From positions 1 through 39,443 of the IMG/VR virus record IMGVR_UViG_3300042564_005117: a stretch of 39,443 bases of DNA, one strand, 5' to 3'. A model generated the notes under the pieces. The model was not told the DNA's origin. It did not search any database and saw nothing but the letters and a program-made list of their open reading frames with translations. This stretch comes from a virus. Both the position numbers and the translations under genes were made by a program. Numbering within the stretch: the stretch's first letter is position 1; each line of letters starts with the position of its first letter. Of the stretch, positions 23,090-31,055 are shown in pieces.

Positions 23090-23829
23090 TGAGTTTTACA
23101 AATACCATCTTCCTAATACTTGAGGAAGAAGCCATATTAAGGACAACCAAAACAAAACCTATTGTTGATGCTATCAAAAATAGGAAGAAAATTACATTTT
23201 ATTATTCAGGACCAAGGAAGGGAAAACAAAAAGTTAAATCTGGAAAAAGAGTAGATGCTGAAGCAGTTGCTATAGGTCTAAGTAAAAGAGGAAATCTTAT
23301 TGTAAGAGCATATGTACAAAAACCATCAGTTTCTTTAAAGGGATTTGATAAAACCGGTTGGAGGACTTTTATGGTTTCTAGAATGGGAGATGTACAAATT
23401 AGTGACGAAACTTTTGATGAAAAAAGACCCGAATATGAAGAAGGTCCAGATAAATCGATGACGGTAACATATGTTAGATCAGATTGGATTAAGAAACCAA
23501 AAATTAAAAAGACTAAATCCGTTAAACCCGCAGAACCAACCCCAAGTAAAACAACTGTCGAACCAACTGTCGAACCAACTGTCGAACCAACAACAACTAC
23601 TCAGGAACCTAAAACAACTGAATTGCCGCAACCAAAAGCTCAAACCAAACCTGAAAAATTGGTGGGACCAACAAAACCAGAACCTCAAACGGCAGAACCA
23701 GAACAAAAACCTGAAGAATTGCCACAGCCAAAATCAACAGAAAAGCCTGTCGCAAATCCTGAGGAAGATGAAGAAAATAAAAACTTACAAGAAAGTATAA
23801 AAAATATTAAGCGTTTAATGTTCTCATAA
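23089..23829 (+). CDS. WYL-like domain protein with Pro/Glu/Thr tail
   Basis: The product is 246 residues; its ATG shares one base with the previous stop. Residues 22-125 read like a WYL-type domain: KITFYYSGPRKGK at the start, then RVDAEAVAIGLSKRGNLIVRAY, then a GWRTFMVSRMGDVQISDETF segment. In bacteria WYL domains sense ligands or bind nucleic acids, usually in regulators. Here there is no helix-turn-helix, so the role may be different. Residues about 150-225 are an E/P/T/K/Q-rich linker that includes VEPTVEPTVEPT. The end, LQESIKNIKRLMFS, matches the tail of the 163-aa protein. Context suggests a virion-associated protein. The WYL call is from pattern and should be tested by profile search. 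Confidence 0.6.
   Translation: MSFTNTIFLILEEEAILRTTKTKPIVDAIKNRKKITFYYSGPRKGKQKVKSGKRVDAEAVAIGLSKRGNLIVRAYVQKPSVSLKGFDKTGWRTFMVSRMGDVQISDETFDEKRPEYEEGPDKSMTVTYVRSDWIKKPKIKKTKSVKPAEPTPSKTTVEPTVEPTVEPTTTTQEPKTTELPQPKAQTKPEKLVGPTKPEPQTAEPEQKPEELPQPKSTEKPVANPEEDEENKNLQESIKNIKRLMFS
23557..23592 (+). repeat. Three 12-bp tandem repeats in Pro/Glu/Thr linker
   Basis: GTCGAACCAACT is repeated three times, with the last base changed in the third copy. It encodes VEPT units. Perfect short tandem repeats are prone to slippage, so copy number may vary between relatives. Confidence 0.85.
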
Positions 23830-23850
23830 AAAACGTTATTATTAAATAAA

Positions 23851-23860
23851 ATATTTATTA
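23851..23860 (+). promoter_or_regulatory. Putative late promoter motif, 193-aa gene
   Basis: The coding strand has ATATTTATTA ending 2 nt before the ATG at 23863. It is another member of the close-spaced class. Confidence 0.5.
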
Positions 23861-23862
23861 TT

Positions 23863-24444
23863 ATGTCACAAGGTCAAGGTGCAATATCACAAAACGATTT
23901 AATGAAAAAGTTAGTCCAAGCGAAGAAAGTTATGAATAAAGTTGATGGTGGAAATTATGAAAGAGGTCATGTAAATGAGTCTATGTTATTATCTGACCCA
24001 TCTGAATTGATGGAGTCGCAAACACCACAACAAGTAAACACAAGACCAGTGGGTGGAAATATGAACGTAGATAAAATACAAAATTCAAAATTGCCAGACG
24101 CAATAAAAAGAGCAATGATCGAACACCCTATAGAGCAAATGCAATCAATATCATTAAACGAAACTTTAGATATGGATTTTGTTAAAGGAGCAAAACGTTT
24201 AATGGAACAAGAAGGCGTATCACCAAAAAAATCACAACCACAACAAAGACAGCCATCAGGTGGCAATATCGATATGAACGCTATTGCTGTTTTAATCGAA
24301 AATACCGTTCGTAAGGTTATGGATGAAAAATTAAATCAAATTCTTTCAGCATCAACAACATCTTCAATCAACGAAAATTTGGTATTAAAGGTTGGTGATT
24401 CAATATTTAAAGGTAAAATTACTGGTGTAAATAAAGCAAAGTAA
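23863..24444 (+). CDS. Hypothetical virion or scaffold-like protein (193 aa)
   Basis: The product is 193 residues. It starts MSQGQGAISQNDLMKKLVQAKK and has a helix pair at about 75-110 (LPDAIKRAMIEHPIEQ and DFVKGAKRLMEQEGV), a Gln/Pro-rich hinge, and a further helix (NAIAVLIENTVRKVMDEKL). It ends with a small beta unit, LVLKVGDSIFKGKITGV, like an SH3-type barrel. I have no family name. It closes the five-gene cluster and has its own A/T motif, so it may be made at a different level from the four genes before it. Similar layout to phage core or scaffolding proteins is noted but not proven. Confidence 0.6.
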   Translation: MSQGQGAISQNDLMKKLVQAKKVMNKVDGGNYERGHVNESMLLSDPSELMESQTPQQVNTRPVGGNMNVDKIQNSKLPDAIKRAMIEHPIEQMQSISLNETLDMDFVKGAKRLMEQEGVSPKKSQPQQRQPSGGNIDMNAIAVLIENTVRKVMDEKLNQILSASTTSSINENLVLKVGDSIFKGKITGVNKAK

Positions 24445-24496
24445 TTTTGTTTTATCATTTTTTTTAGTTATATTTTGGATATATAATTAAATTTAA

Positions 24497-25717
24497 ATGT
24501 CGAAAATTAGAATTTTAGCAATCCCCTCGGATAAACATGGTGTAGGTAAATTTAGGATGATGGATCCATTTGTGTTCATATCAGATAAGCACTCGGATGA
24601 CGTTCACGTTGATATAACCTACAACGCGGAAGACAGAGATGATTATTTTTTAAGTTACGACATTGTTGTATTCCATACTTTTATTCATCAAACAAATCAC
24701 GAACATAACATTAAGAGAATTAATTGGTTAAAATCAAAAGGTATTATTACCGTTATGGATATCGATGACTTATGGTTTGTGGACCAAAGACATCCAATGT
24801 ATCACGCGATCAAAATGAATAAGGTCGGTGAAATGAAAATTGACATGTTAAAAACCGTCGATTACGTTTCAACAACCACAAAAATATTTGCGCAGACAAT
24901 TAAAGATAGATTAAAAATTAAAAATGTAGTCATTTTTCCAAACGCAGTAAATGAAGATGAACCACAATTTCAAAATAAACTAACTAAATCAGATAAGGTT
25001 AGATTTGGTTGGTTAGGTGGATCCTCACATCTATATGATTTAGAGTTAATGTCAAACGGTATTTCCGCAACTTACAATTCGTTTAAAGACAAAGTTCAAT
25101 TTGTTTTATGTGGATTCGATACCAGAGGTAGCGTTACGATGATTGACCAAAACGGTAAACAACAACAAAGACCAATCCAACCAACGGAAACGGTTTGGTA
25201 CAAATATGAAGGGTTTTTTACTGACGATTTTAAAGTATTAAGTCCAGAATATAAAAATTATCTAGGCGCATTTACTGAAGGTAATTATGATGATACTAAT
25301 GAACCATATAGAAGAAGATGGACTAAAGATATTAACACATATGCAACAAACTATAATACGTTTGATGTATCTCTAGCACCATTAGTTGACTCTGTTTTCA
25401 ACGCAAATAAATCACAATTGAAAGTAATTGAAGCTGGATTTTTTAAGAAAGCAATTATTGCAAGTGATGTTGATCCTTTCACTATTGATTTAATATCTGC
25501 CGTTGATGAAGGTAAATTTAATGATAAGGGAAATGCATTATTAGTAGGGTCAAAAAAGAATCATAAGGATTGGGCAAAGCATATGAAGCGTTTAGTTGAA
25601 AGTCCTAATATGATTGAGGATCTAGGCAATCGTTTATATGAAACAGTTAAAGATACATACTCATTAAAGAAAGTATGTAAAGACAGAGTAGAATTTTTTA
25701 AATCAATAATAAAATAG
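24497..25717 (+). CDS. Glycosyltransferase, GT-B fold (family 4-like)
   Basis: The product is 406 residues. It begins KIRILAIPSDKHGVGKFR, a first Rossmann strand with a glycine loop, as in GT-B enzymes. VVFHTFIHQTNHEHN and KGIITVMDIDDLWF fit the acceptor domain, and VRFGWLGGSSHLYDLEL begins the second, donor domain. The C-terminal part holds SLAPLVDSVFNANKSQLKVIE (near residue 291) with GFFKKAIIASDVDPF. That is the family 4 sugar-nucleotide site with an Asn-Lys-Ser in place of the usual E-x7-E, plus the P-E-x-like turn. It would move a sugar from a nucleotide donor to an unknown acceptor such as DNA, virion protein or host glycan. It is the first of three glycosyltransferases in this plus-strand block. 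Confidence 0.8.
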   Translation: MSKIRILAIPSDKHGVGKFRMMDPFVFISDKHSDDVHVDITYNAEDRDDYFLSYDIVVFHTFIHQTNHEHNIKRINWLKSKGIITVMDIDDLWFVDQRHPMYHAIKMNKVGEMKIDMLKTVDYVSTTTKIFAQTIKDRLKIKNVVIFPNAVNEDEPQFQNKLTKSDKVRFGWLGGSSHLYDLELMSNGISATYNSFKDKVQFVLCGFDTRGSVTMIDQNGKQQQRPIQPTETVWYKYEGFFTDDFKVLSPEYKNYLGAFTEGNYDDTNEPYRRRWTKDINTYATNYNTFDVSLAPLVDSVFNANKSQLKVIEAGFFKKAIIASDVDPFTIDLISAVDEGKFNDKGNALLVGSKKNHKDWAKHMKRLVESPNMIEDLGNRLYETVKDTYSLKKVCKDRVEFFKSIIK

Positions 25718-25724
25718 AAACAAC

Positions 25725-25961
25725 ATGCATTATTTAGTTACAATCGGTTACGAAACCGAACAAATGGACAGAGCAGGAAACCCTCGTTTACAAAAATTGA
25801 AATACATTATTGAAGCGGAGACTGTAGAAGAGGCAACTATTGTTGCGTCAAAATACAGAGCAGGAGATGTTCGTTCAAGCGAAAGTATCTCGGTTGCAAA
25901 AATGGCAATTGAGTGTATTATCGACTCCAAGAACACGCCTGAGTATTACAAAGGCAAATAA
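25725..25961 (+). CDS. Small hypothetical protein (78 aa), possibly DUF4494-like
   Basis: The product is 78 residues starting MHYLVTIGYETEQMDRAGNP. It has a strand, a short basic loop, then YIIEAETVEEATIVASKYRA and a second half ending in a helix with IECIIDSKN. The pattern of a strand followed by E-A-x-T-x-x-E-A resembles the DUF4494 family found in Bacteroidetes and their phages, but the match is weak. It lies 7 nt after the glycosyltransferase. Function is unknown. Confidence 0.55.
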   Translation: MHYLVTIGYETEQMDRAGNPRLQKLKYIIEAETVEEATIVASKYRAGDVRSSESISVAKMAIECIIDSKNTPEYYKGK

Positions 25962-25980
25962 CAAATAAACACCAACTGAT

Positions 25981-26196
25981 ATGGAATTTTATAGTCGCGA
26001 AATACAAATTATGCGCCAATCTCAAAGTAAAATGGCGCTAGACTATGTCACATCAGTTGGTGTTAAAGTTACTGTCGAAGAATTGATACGGATAACAGAG
26101 TTATTCGTGGAGGTTTGTTTAAGACCTCAAGACGATAACCTTAAGCAAAGAATTAAGGCGTTAGATAAATGGTTAGAAGAAAAGAAAAACAAATAG
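25981..26196 (+). CDS. Small helical hypothetical protein (71 aa)
   Basis: The product is 71 residues, MEFYSREIQIMRQSQSKMAL and onwards, almost entirely helical, with VTVEELIRITELFVEVCL and a basic C-terminal helix. No family is recognised. It lies one base before the dUTPase start and is likely co-translated with it. It could be a small partner of a nucleotide or replication enzyme, but nothing specific supports this. Confidence 0.6.
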   Translation: MEFYSREIQIMRQSQSKMALDYVTSVGVKVTVEELIRITELFVEVCLRPQDDNLKQRIKALDKWLEEKKNK

Positions 26197-26197
26197 A

Positions 26198-26833
26198 ATG
26201 GAAAAAGAAGATGTTGAAGGATATATTAAAAAATTAGAAGAGTTAGAAAAAACAATAGGTACCGAGGGTGATAATGACGACGATGGCGTTGATTTAAATT
26301 TTATGACTGAACTAAATGAGTTGTTGGGTAAGCTACAAGAAGATTTCTCAGTTCCAACTAACGAGCAACCAAATATATTTGCAGCACAAAATACAATGAA
26401 AGAAGGGGTATTAGTTAAAGTAAAAAAATTAGTTCCTGAAGCTGTGGTCCCATCTTATTCAAAGGTAGGTGACGCTGGTATGGATTTAACAATAACTAGA
26501 GAAATTGAAAATACAACTTTTAGTGTGTCGTATGGATTCGGTATTGCAATGGAAATCCCTAAAGGTTATGTTGGTTTAGTTTTCCCAAGATCTTCAGTTA
26601 GAAATACCGATTTAATTCTTAGTAATTGTGTTGGTGTTATTGATAGTGGTTATCGAGGAGAAATTATGGCAACATTTAAAAAAACCAGTGGTTTAGATTC
26701 TATAAAATATAAAGTAGGTGAAAGAGGTGCACAGATTATCATATTACCATATCCTACCATATATATGACTGAAGTTCCTGAGTTATCGGATACTGAAAGA
26801 GGTACTGGTGGATTTGGTTCTACGGGAAAATAG
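26198..26833 (+). CDS. dut: dUTPase (dUTP diphosphatase) with N-terminal extension
   Basis: All five trimeric dUTPase motifs are present: DAGMDL (about residue 92), PRSS (about 130), GVIDSGYRGEI (about 146), GERGAQIIIL (about 175) and RGTGGFGSTGK at the C-terminus (about 200). The Asp in motif 3 and the Phe of motif 5, which closes over the base, are kept. The enzyme hydrolyses dUTP to dUMP and keeps uracil out of phage DNA. The first about 70 residues are an acidic helical extension (MEKEDVEGYIKKLEELEK and onwards) not seen in the basic enzyme. It may serve another purpose, such as binding a partner. The start is one base after the previous stop. Confidence 0.95.
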   Translation: MEKEDVEGYIKKLEELEKTIGTEGDNDDDGVDLNFMTELNELLGKLQEDFSVPTNEQPNIFAAQNTMKEGVLVKVKKLVPEAVVPSYSKVGDAGMDLTITREIENTTFSVSYGFGIAMEIPKGYVGLVFPRSSVRNTDLILSNCVGVIDSGYRGEIMATFKKTSGLDSIKYKVGERGAQIIILPYPTIYMTEVPELSDTERGTGGFGSTGK

Positions 26834-26834
26834 A

Positions 26835-26845
26835 GATATTTATAA
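26835..26845 (+). promoter_or_regulatory. Putative A/T promoter motif upstream of phoH-like gene
   Basis: The coding strand has GATATTTATAA ending 31 nt before the TTG start of the PhoH-like gene. The distance is large enough for an ordinary leader. Confidence 0.45.
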
Positions 26846-26876
26846 ACAATAAACGGATCATTTAAAACTATCAATT

Positions 26877-27605
26877 TTGGCGTATAAAGCAAAAACTAAA
26901 TCAGTCCAACCACCGGTATTAGTAGAAGAGAAAAGAATATCACATAAAGATAAGATTAGACAAATTATTAAACGACCTAAAGAAAAGTTCCTAACCAAAA
27001 ACCAAGAAACCTATTGGAATATTCTTGGCGAAAATCAAATAACACTATGTTTTGGTCCTGCGGGTGTGGGTAAGTCCTACATAGCAATGAAACGTGCTGT
27101 AGACCTATTATACGACGATTCTAACAAGTATGAGAAGATTATCATAGTTAGACCTGCTGTTGAAGCTGAAGAGAAATTAGGGTCACTTCCTGGTGGTTTA
27201 GAAGAGAAATTAGATCCGTACATATATCCGTCATATTACCTATTGAATAAAATTATCGGCAAAGAAGCTAGAGAAGAATTAAAAGATCAAGGATATATTG
27301 AGGTTGCCGCACTTGCATACATGAGAGGTTGGAACGTAGATAATACTATTCTTGTTTTTGAAGAAGCACAAAACGCAACTCCCGCTCAAATTAAATTATT
27401 ATTAACGCGTATTGGGTTCAACTCAAAGTTCTTTTTATCAGGTGACCTTGAACAGTCAGATAAGTTTAGAGATAAAACTAAATCGGGTTTATTTGATGCA
27501 AAGAAAAGATTACAAGATGTTAAAGGAATTGGCATTTTTGAATTCGGAATGGAAGACATCGTAAGAAATCCAATTATTGGTGAAATATTGAATAGATACG
27601 ATTAG
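26877..27605 (+). CDS. phoH: PhoH-like P-loop ATPase
   Basis: The product is 242 residues, starting at TTG (TTG GCG TAT AAA). The next in-frame ATG is deep in the P-loop region and cannot be the start. Walker A is FGPAGVGKSYIA (about residues 59-70). RPAVEAEEKLGSLPGGLEEK is the hallmark PhoH motif, and Walker B is ILVFEEAQNAT (about 157-167), followed by LSGDLEQSD as the sensor. The family is an RNA- or DNA-associated ATPase related to superfamily 1 helicases. It is very common in marine and freshwater phages, but its phage function is not settled. It follows the dUTPase gene by 43 nt, with an A/T motif in the gap. Confidence 0.92.
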   Translation: MAYKAKTKSVQPPVLVEEKRISHKDKIRQIIKRPKEKFLTKNQETYWNILGENQITLCFGPAGVGKSYIAMKRAVDLLYDDSNKYEKIIIVRPAVEAEEKLGSLPGGLEEKLDPYIYPSYYLLNKIIGKEAREELKDQGYIEVAALAYMRGWNVDNTILVFEEAQNATPAQIKLLLTRIGFNSKFFLSGDLEQSDKFRDKTKSGLFDAKKRLQDVKGIGIFEFGMEDIVRNPIIGEILNRYD

Positions 27606-27642
27606 TATTTACTTATAAACATAACCATTGTATATTTTTACA

Positions 27643-28329
27643 ATGGAAATATATATCAGTATTGACGGTGTTTTAAGAAATACCATACAAAAATTAGACT
27701 ATCATTACAATGAAGCTTTTTTTAATAGCGACGTTATAATCGAAGAAGAAGAAAAAAACGATTTTGAATATGGTGTTACTGAACCTATTCAAAATGACAA
27801 TTTATTAAACTCGTATAAGTTTCAATCAAAAGAAGAATTTGAAAACTTTATTTTTATTGAATACCCGATTGAAATATTTGGCCATGCAGGACTAAGTTAT
27901 TCAACAACATTTACCGATTTACATAAACTTTTATTTGATAACCCGGAACATAACTTTACGTTAATCGGGTTAGATGAATTGGGTAAAGCAAAACCCGCGT
28001 CTCTTTTCTTCCTTTCGAAAAACGGTTTTTTAGGTAATAATATTAAATTCATTAGAAGTGTTGATATTAAAGATCATTGGAATAATTGTGATATGTGGAT
28101 TACAGATTCTAAAAACATTTTAGATATGTGTCCTGAAAATAAAATCGCCATTAAATTTAACACCACTTATAACCAATACTTTACTTATAATAAAGAAATT
28201 GCTAAATTAATTGAAATACAAGAAATATGGTTGAAATCTTTGGAAAATCCTACTACATTGACCTTGACGGAATCACAGAAAAATGTAGAACCGGAAATAA
28301 CATCACCGATGAAGATGGAGGAGAAGTAA
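27643..28329 (+). CDS. HAD-like protein with altered nucleophile position (tentative)
   Basis: The product is 228 residues from the ATG at 27643; a TTG five codons upstream is less likely. The start MEIYISIDGVLRNT fits a HAD motif I (hhhhDxDG[VT]) in which the first, nucleophile Asp is Ser. Near the C-terminus DMWITDSKNILDMCPENK resembles a HAD motif region of phage 5'-nucleotidase-like proteins, followed by a final YNQYFTYNKEIAKL strand-helix. A missing nucleophile would suggest a non-catalytic relative or a binding protein. The last 103 nt overlap the next gene in another frame. The HAD link is an inference from two motifs. Confidence 0.6.
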   Translation: MEIYISIDGVLRNTIQKLDYHYNEAFFNSDVIIEEEEKNDFEYGVTEPIQNDNLLNSYKFQSKEEFENFIFIEYPIEIFGHAGLSYSTTFTDLHKLLFDNPEHNFTLIGLDELGKAKPASLFFLSKNGFLGNNIKFIRSVDIKDHWNNCDMWITDSKNILDMCPENKIAIKFNTTYNQYFTYNKEIAKLIEIQEIWLKSLENPTTLTLTESQKNVEPEITSPMKMEEK

Positions 28330-28511
28330 CTGAAGTAAACATATTCAAATACGAAGTTATAAAAATGTGTTTGGATAGAATATTAGGTGAAATAGATGAG
28401 GTGGATGAAGAGTTAGGAAAATTTGCACAAGAAGGAACGTCAGTGTCTTTCAAAATCGCATTTAACACATTAATAAAAAATCAAATTTTAATAGAAGACG
28501 AAGATGAATAA
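28227..28511 (+). CDS. Hypothetical acidic helical protein (94 aa)
   Basis: The product is 94 residues beginning MVEIFGKSYYIDLDGITEKC. Then come VNIFKYEVIKMCLDRILGEIDEVDEELGKF and VSFKIAFNTLIKNQILIEDEDE, which read as a real helical domain. It overlaps the preceding gene by 103 nt in a different frame; its 3' end overlaps the next gene by 8 nt. A shorter start (MCLDRI) would lose only the overlapping part, but YYIDLDGIT looks coding. No family is recognised. Confidence 0.6.
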   Translation: MVEIFGKSYYIDLDGITEKCRTGNNITDEDGGEVTEVNIFKYEVIKMCLDRILGEIDEVDEELGKFAQEGTSVSFKIAFNTLIKNQILIEDEDE

Positions 28512-29559
28512 AGAAAACATAGAAAAACTTGAATCAGCCTTAGGTAGGTTAGAAACAAAAGAAAACGTTATATATTTTTTAACGTATGACACAAAAAATA
28601 ATGCTCGTGCGTCTGTAAAACATATTTACGACATGGCATTAACACTAAAAGAAAACGGTAATATTACTAAAATTTTAGTGGAAGATAAAACATACACAAA
28701 ACCAGAATGGTTAGGTGAAAGTTATGATCAAATTGAAGTTGTTTCAATTAAAGAAGATAAAATTAATATCTTGATCGACGACGTAATTGTTGTTCCAGAA
28801 TATTATTCAAATGTTTTACAACAGTTATCAAACGTTAGATGTACTAAAGTTATGTTAGTACAACAAAAAGAATTTATTTTTGAAACATTACCAGTTGGTA
28901 GTAGATGGAGTGATTATGGCTTTGATCGTGTTATTGTTACCACAGAAGAAGCTAAAAAATATGTTATGGAGATATTTCCAGAATCTTTAGTTCACATTAT
29001 CCCGCCAATTATTGGTGACAACTTTAAACCTACAGAAGGTATTGTAAAACCTTATGTTGCAATTAGTTGTAGAGATAGAGTGAAACATAGAAAATTAATT
29101 TCCGAGTTTTATTTAAAGTTTCCACATTTACGATGGATCACCTTTAGAGATATGGTACAAATGTCTTATGAAGAATTTTCGGAAGGGTTAAAAGAATGTA
29201 TGGTTTCATTATGGGTTGATGATGAAAGTACTTTCGGTACATTTCCATTAGAATCTATGAAATCTGGTGTTCCTGTGGTTGGTAAAATACCAAATACAGA
29301 ACCTGATTGGTTGAGCGAGAATGGAATGTGGACTTATGATGAAAATAAAATTGTGGATGTATTGGGGACATTTGTTTTAGCTTGGTTAGATGGTGTTGAA
29401 TTGACAAATGAAGTAAAAGATAAAATGAAAGAAACGCTTTTACCGTATAATACAGACATAACTAAAAATAATATTTTGTCAGTATTCAGTTCGTTTACAA
29501 ATAAAAGAATTGAGGCGCTTTCGAAAGCATTAGATAATTTAAAAAAAGAAGGAGAATAG
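28504..29559 (+). CDS. Glycosyltransferase, GT-B fold (family 4-like)
   Basis: The product is 351 residues. ENVIYFLTYDTKNNARASVKHI opens a first Rossmann unit, and the middle has NILIDDVIVVPEYY. The donor-binding half contains YVAISCRDRVKHRK and, near residue 240, DDESTFGTFPLESMKSGVPVVG. In family 4 enzymes this is the E-S-x-F-x-x-x-P-L-E motif that holds the nucleotide sugar. Acceptor and sugar are unknown. It is followed at once by a second, different-fold transferase after a clear Shine-Dalgarno sequence (AAGGAG). Confidence 0.82.
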   Translation: MNKENIEKLESALGRLETKENVIYFLTYDTKNNARASVKHIYDMALTLKENGNITKILVEDKTYTKPEWLGESYDQIEVVSIKEDKINILIDDVIVVPEYYSNVLQQLSNVRCTKVMLVQQKEFIFETLPVGSRWSDYGFDRVIVTTEEAKKYVMEIFPESLVHIIPPIIGDNFKPTEGIVKPYVAISCRDRVKHRKLISEFYLKFPHLRWITFRDMVQMSYEEFSEGLKECMVSLWVDDESTFGTFPLESMKSGVPVVGKIPNTEPDWLSENGMWTYDENKIVDVLGTFVLAWLDGVELTNEVKDKMKETLLPYNTDITKNNILSVFSSFTNKRIEALSKALDNLKKEGE

Positions 29560-29560
29560 T

Positions 29561-30340
29561 ATGAAAAATATAACGATAATTTTACCAGTACATAGAATTG
29601 AAGATAATTACCGAGTTATGTTTGAAAACGCGGTTAAATCAGTTGAGCAGTTTCATAATGATGTTAAATTGATGATAGTTTGTCCGGCAAATGTTAAATC
29701 TGAATTTGCAAATATTTCAGACACATTAGAAGTGAATATTGTTACAAACAATACAAAAACCGATTTTTGTTCTCAAGTAAACTTGGGCATTGAAAATTGT
29801 GATACTGAGTGGTTTTCAATTTTAGAAATTGATGATGAATACAAATCAATTTGGTTAAAATCAATAAATGAATATGTAAATACCTATAGTGATATTGATG
29901 TATTTTTACCTGTGGTAAAAGACATTAATACCGAGGGTAACTTTGTAAGCTTCACCAACGAATCTACGTGGGCTTATGGGTTCACAGAGAAACAGGGCGT
30001 ATTGGATAATGAGGTCTTATTGGATTTCCAAAACTATCAAATTAGCGGCGGACTTTATAAAACACAAGTTGTAAAGGATAACGGCTCATTAAAAGAAAAT
30101 ATCAAATTGACGTTTGGTTATGAGTTTTTATTAAGATTAACACATAACAATGTTAAAATAATGACAGTTCCAAGAATCGGTTACCAACACTTAAACTTCA
30201 GAGAAGATTCTTTATTTTGGTTATATAAAAATGATGACACTAACAAGATTAGTGAAGAAGAGGCTAAGTTTTGGTTAGAGACAGCAAAGAAAGAATTTTT
30301 CTTCAAAAATAAACGAGATGTAAATTATGAAGTAGTTTAA
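29561..30340 (+). CDS. Glycosyltransferase, GT-A fold (family 2-like)
   Basis: The product is 259 residues starting MKNITIILPVHRIEDNYRVM, a typical family 2 opening. The sequence has FENAVKSVEQFHND, then DTEWFSILEIDDEYKSIWL, where IDDE stands in the place of the metal-binding DxD that coordinates the sugar-nucleotide phosphates. GGLYKTQVVKDNGSL and TFGYEFLLRLTHNNVKI follow in place of the acceptor region. AAGGAG lies 9 nt before the ATG, so this gene is likely translated strongly. Its stop shares a base with the sigma gene start. Acceptor is unknown. Confidence 0.78.
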   Translation: MKNITIILPVHRIEDNYRVMFENAVKSVEQFHNDVKLMIVCPANVKSEFANISDTLEVNIVTNNTKTDFCSQVNLGIENCDTEWFSILEIDDEYKSIWLKSINEYVNTYSDIDVFLPVVKDINTEGNFVSFTNESTWAYGFTEKQGVLDNEVLLDFQNYQISGGLYKTQVVKDNGSLKENIKLTFGYEFLLRLTHNNVKIMTVPRIGYQHLNFREDSLFWLYKNDDTNKISEEEAKFWLETAKKEFFFKNKRDVNYEVV

Positions 30341-31041
30341 TGCCAAGACCAAGAACCCAGAAAATATATTTTGGAGAGGATCAAGAGAAGGCGGTAGTCA
30401 ATTATCTAGAAAGTACTGACGAGGCGGAAAAAAATAAGATATTCAACGAATATTTACGTGAACCCCTAATTATAATGGTCGAATCAATTATTCGACGTTA
30501 TAAACTTTACAGAAAAGACATGGAGTTTGAAGAAATTCATACCGATACTATGTCTTTTCTTATTACCAAGATCAATAAGTTTGACCACACAAAAAATACT
30601 AAAGCTTATTCGTACTTTGGTACCATCTGTAAAAATTACCTAATGGGTGCCATACAGAAAGATACTAAAGAACAAAATAGACAAGTTTCATATGATGACA
30701 TATCTTCCGATTTTGAAGATAGTAAAGACTTGTCATATGTGATTGATGAGTTTGTTATTGACTATAGTTCGGTTATCACAAAACTTACGATTGATTTAGA
30801 AAATTTTATAGAAAAAGAAAAAAACATAACCGATAACGAAAGAAAATTAGGTTATGCGTTACTTGAGATATTCAGCAATTTTGATAAGATATTTCAAGTA
30901 GGTGACGGTAACAAGTTCAATAAGAACCTTATTTTACTCTCATTACGTGAAATGACCTCTTTATCAACAAAAGAGATTAGAGTCTCCCTAAAACGTTATA
31001 AAAAACTATATGACGGTATTTTGGGTGGGTTTTTAGAATAA
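30340..31041 (+). CDS. 55: Late transcription sigma factor (gp55-like)
   Basis: The product is 233 residues; T4 gp55 is 185. Residues about 75-110 read FDHTKNTKAYSYFGTICKNYL, the sigma region 2.2-2.4 type segment in which an aromatic-rich helix contacts the -10 element. The order AYSYFG then KNYL is characteristic of gp55-like factors of T4-like phages. FEEIHTDTMSFLITKINKF, just before it, corresponds to the core-binding helix. A second helical region at 180-225 (LGYALLEIFSNF, then KEIRVSLKRYKK) may contact DNA or the sliding clamp. There is no -35 reading domain visible. It would direct host RNA polymerase to late promoters, which here would be the TATTTATA series. It sits just upstream of the baseplate genes. 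Confidence 0.8.
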   Translation: MPRPRTQKIYFGEDQEKAVVNYLESTDEAEKNKIFNEYLREPLIIMVESIIRRYKLYRKDMEFEEIHTDTMSFLITKINKFDHTKNTKAYSYFGTICKNYLMGAIQKDTKEQNRQVSYDDISSDFEDSKDLSYVIDEFVIDYSSVITKLTIDLENFIEKEKNITDNERKLGYALLEIFSNFDKIFQVGDGNKFNKNLILLSLREMTSLSTKEIRVSLKRYKKLYDGILGGFLE

Positions 31042-31043
31042 AT

Positions 31044-31052
31044 CTATTTATT
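31044..31052 (+). promoter_or_regulatory. Putative late promoter motif, baseplate operon
   Basis: The coding strand has CTATTTATT ending 3 nt before the ATG at 31056. It lies directly after the sigma factor stop and would start the virion operon. Confidence 0.5.
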
Positions 31053-31055
31053 GAT

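Noticed and set aside
23471-23800. Gln/Asn/Leu/Lys-rich alternate frame, and its antisense Trp/Phe-rich frame
   Set aside because: Both are frame shadows of the E/P/T-rich tail of the WYL-like protein.
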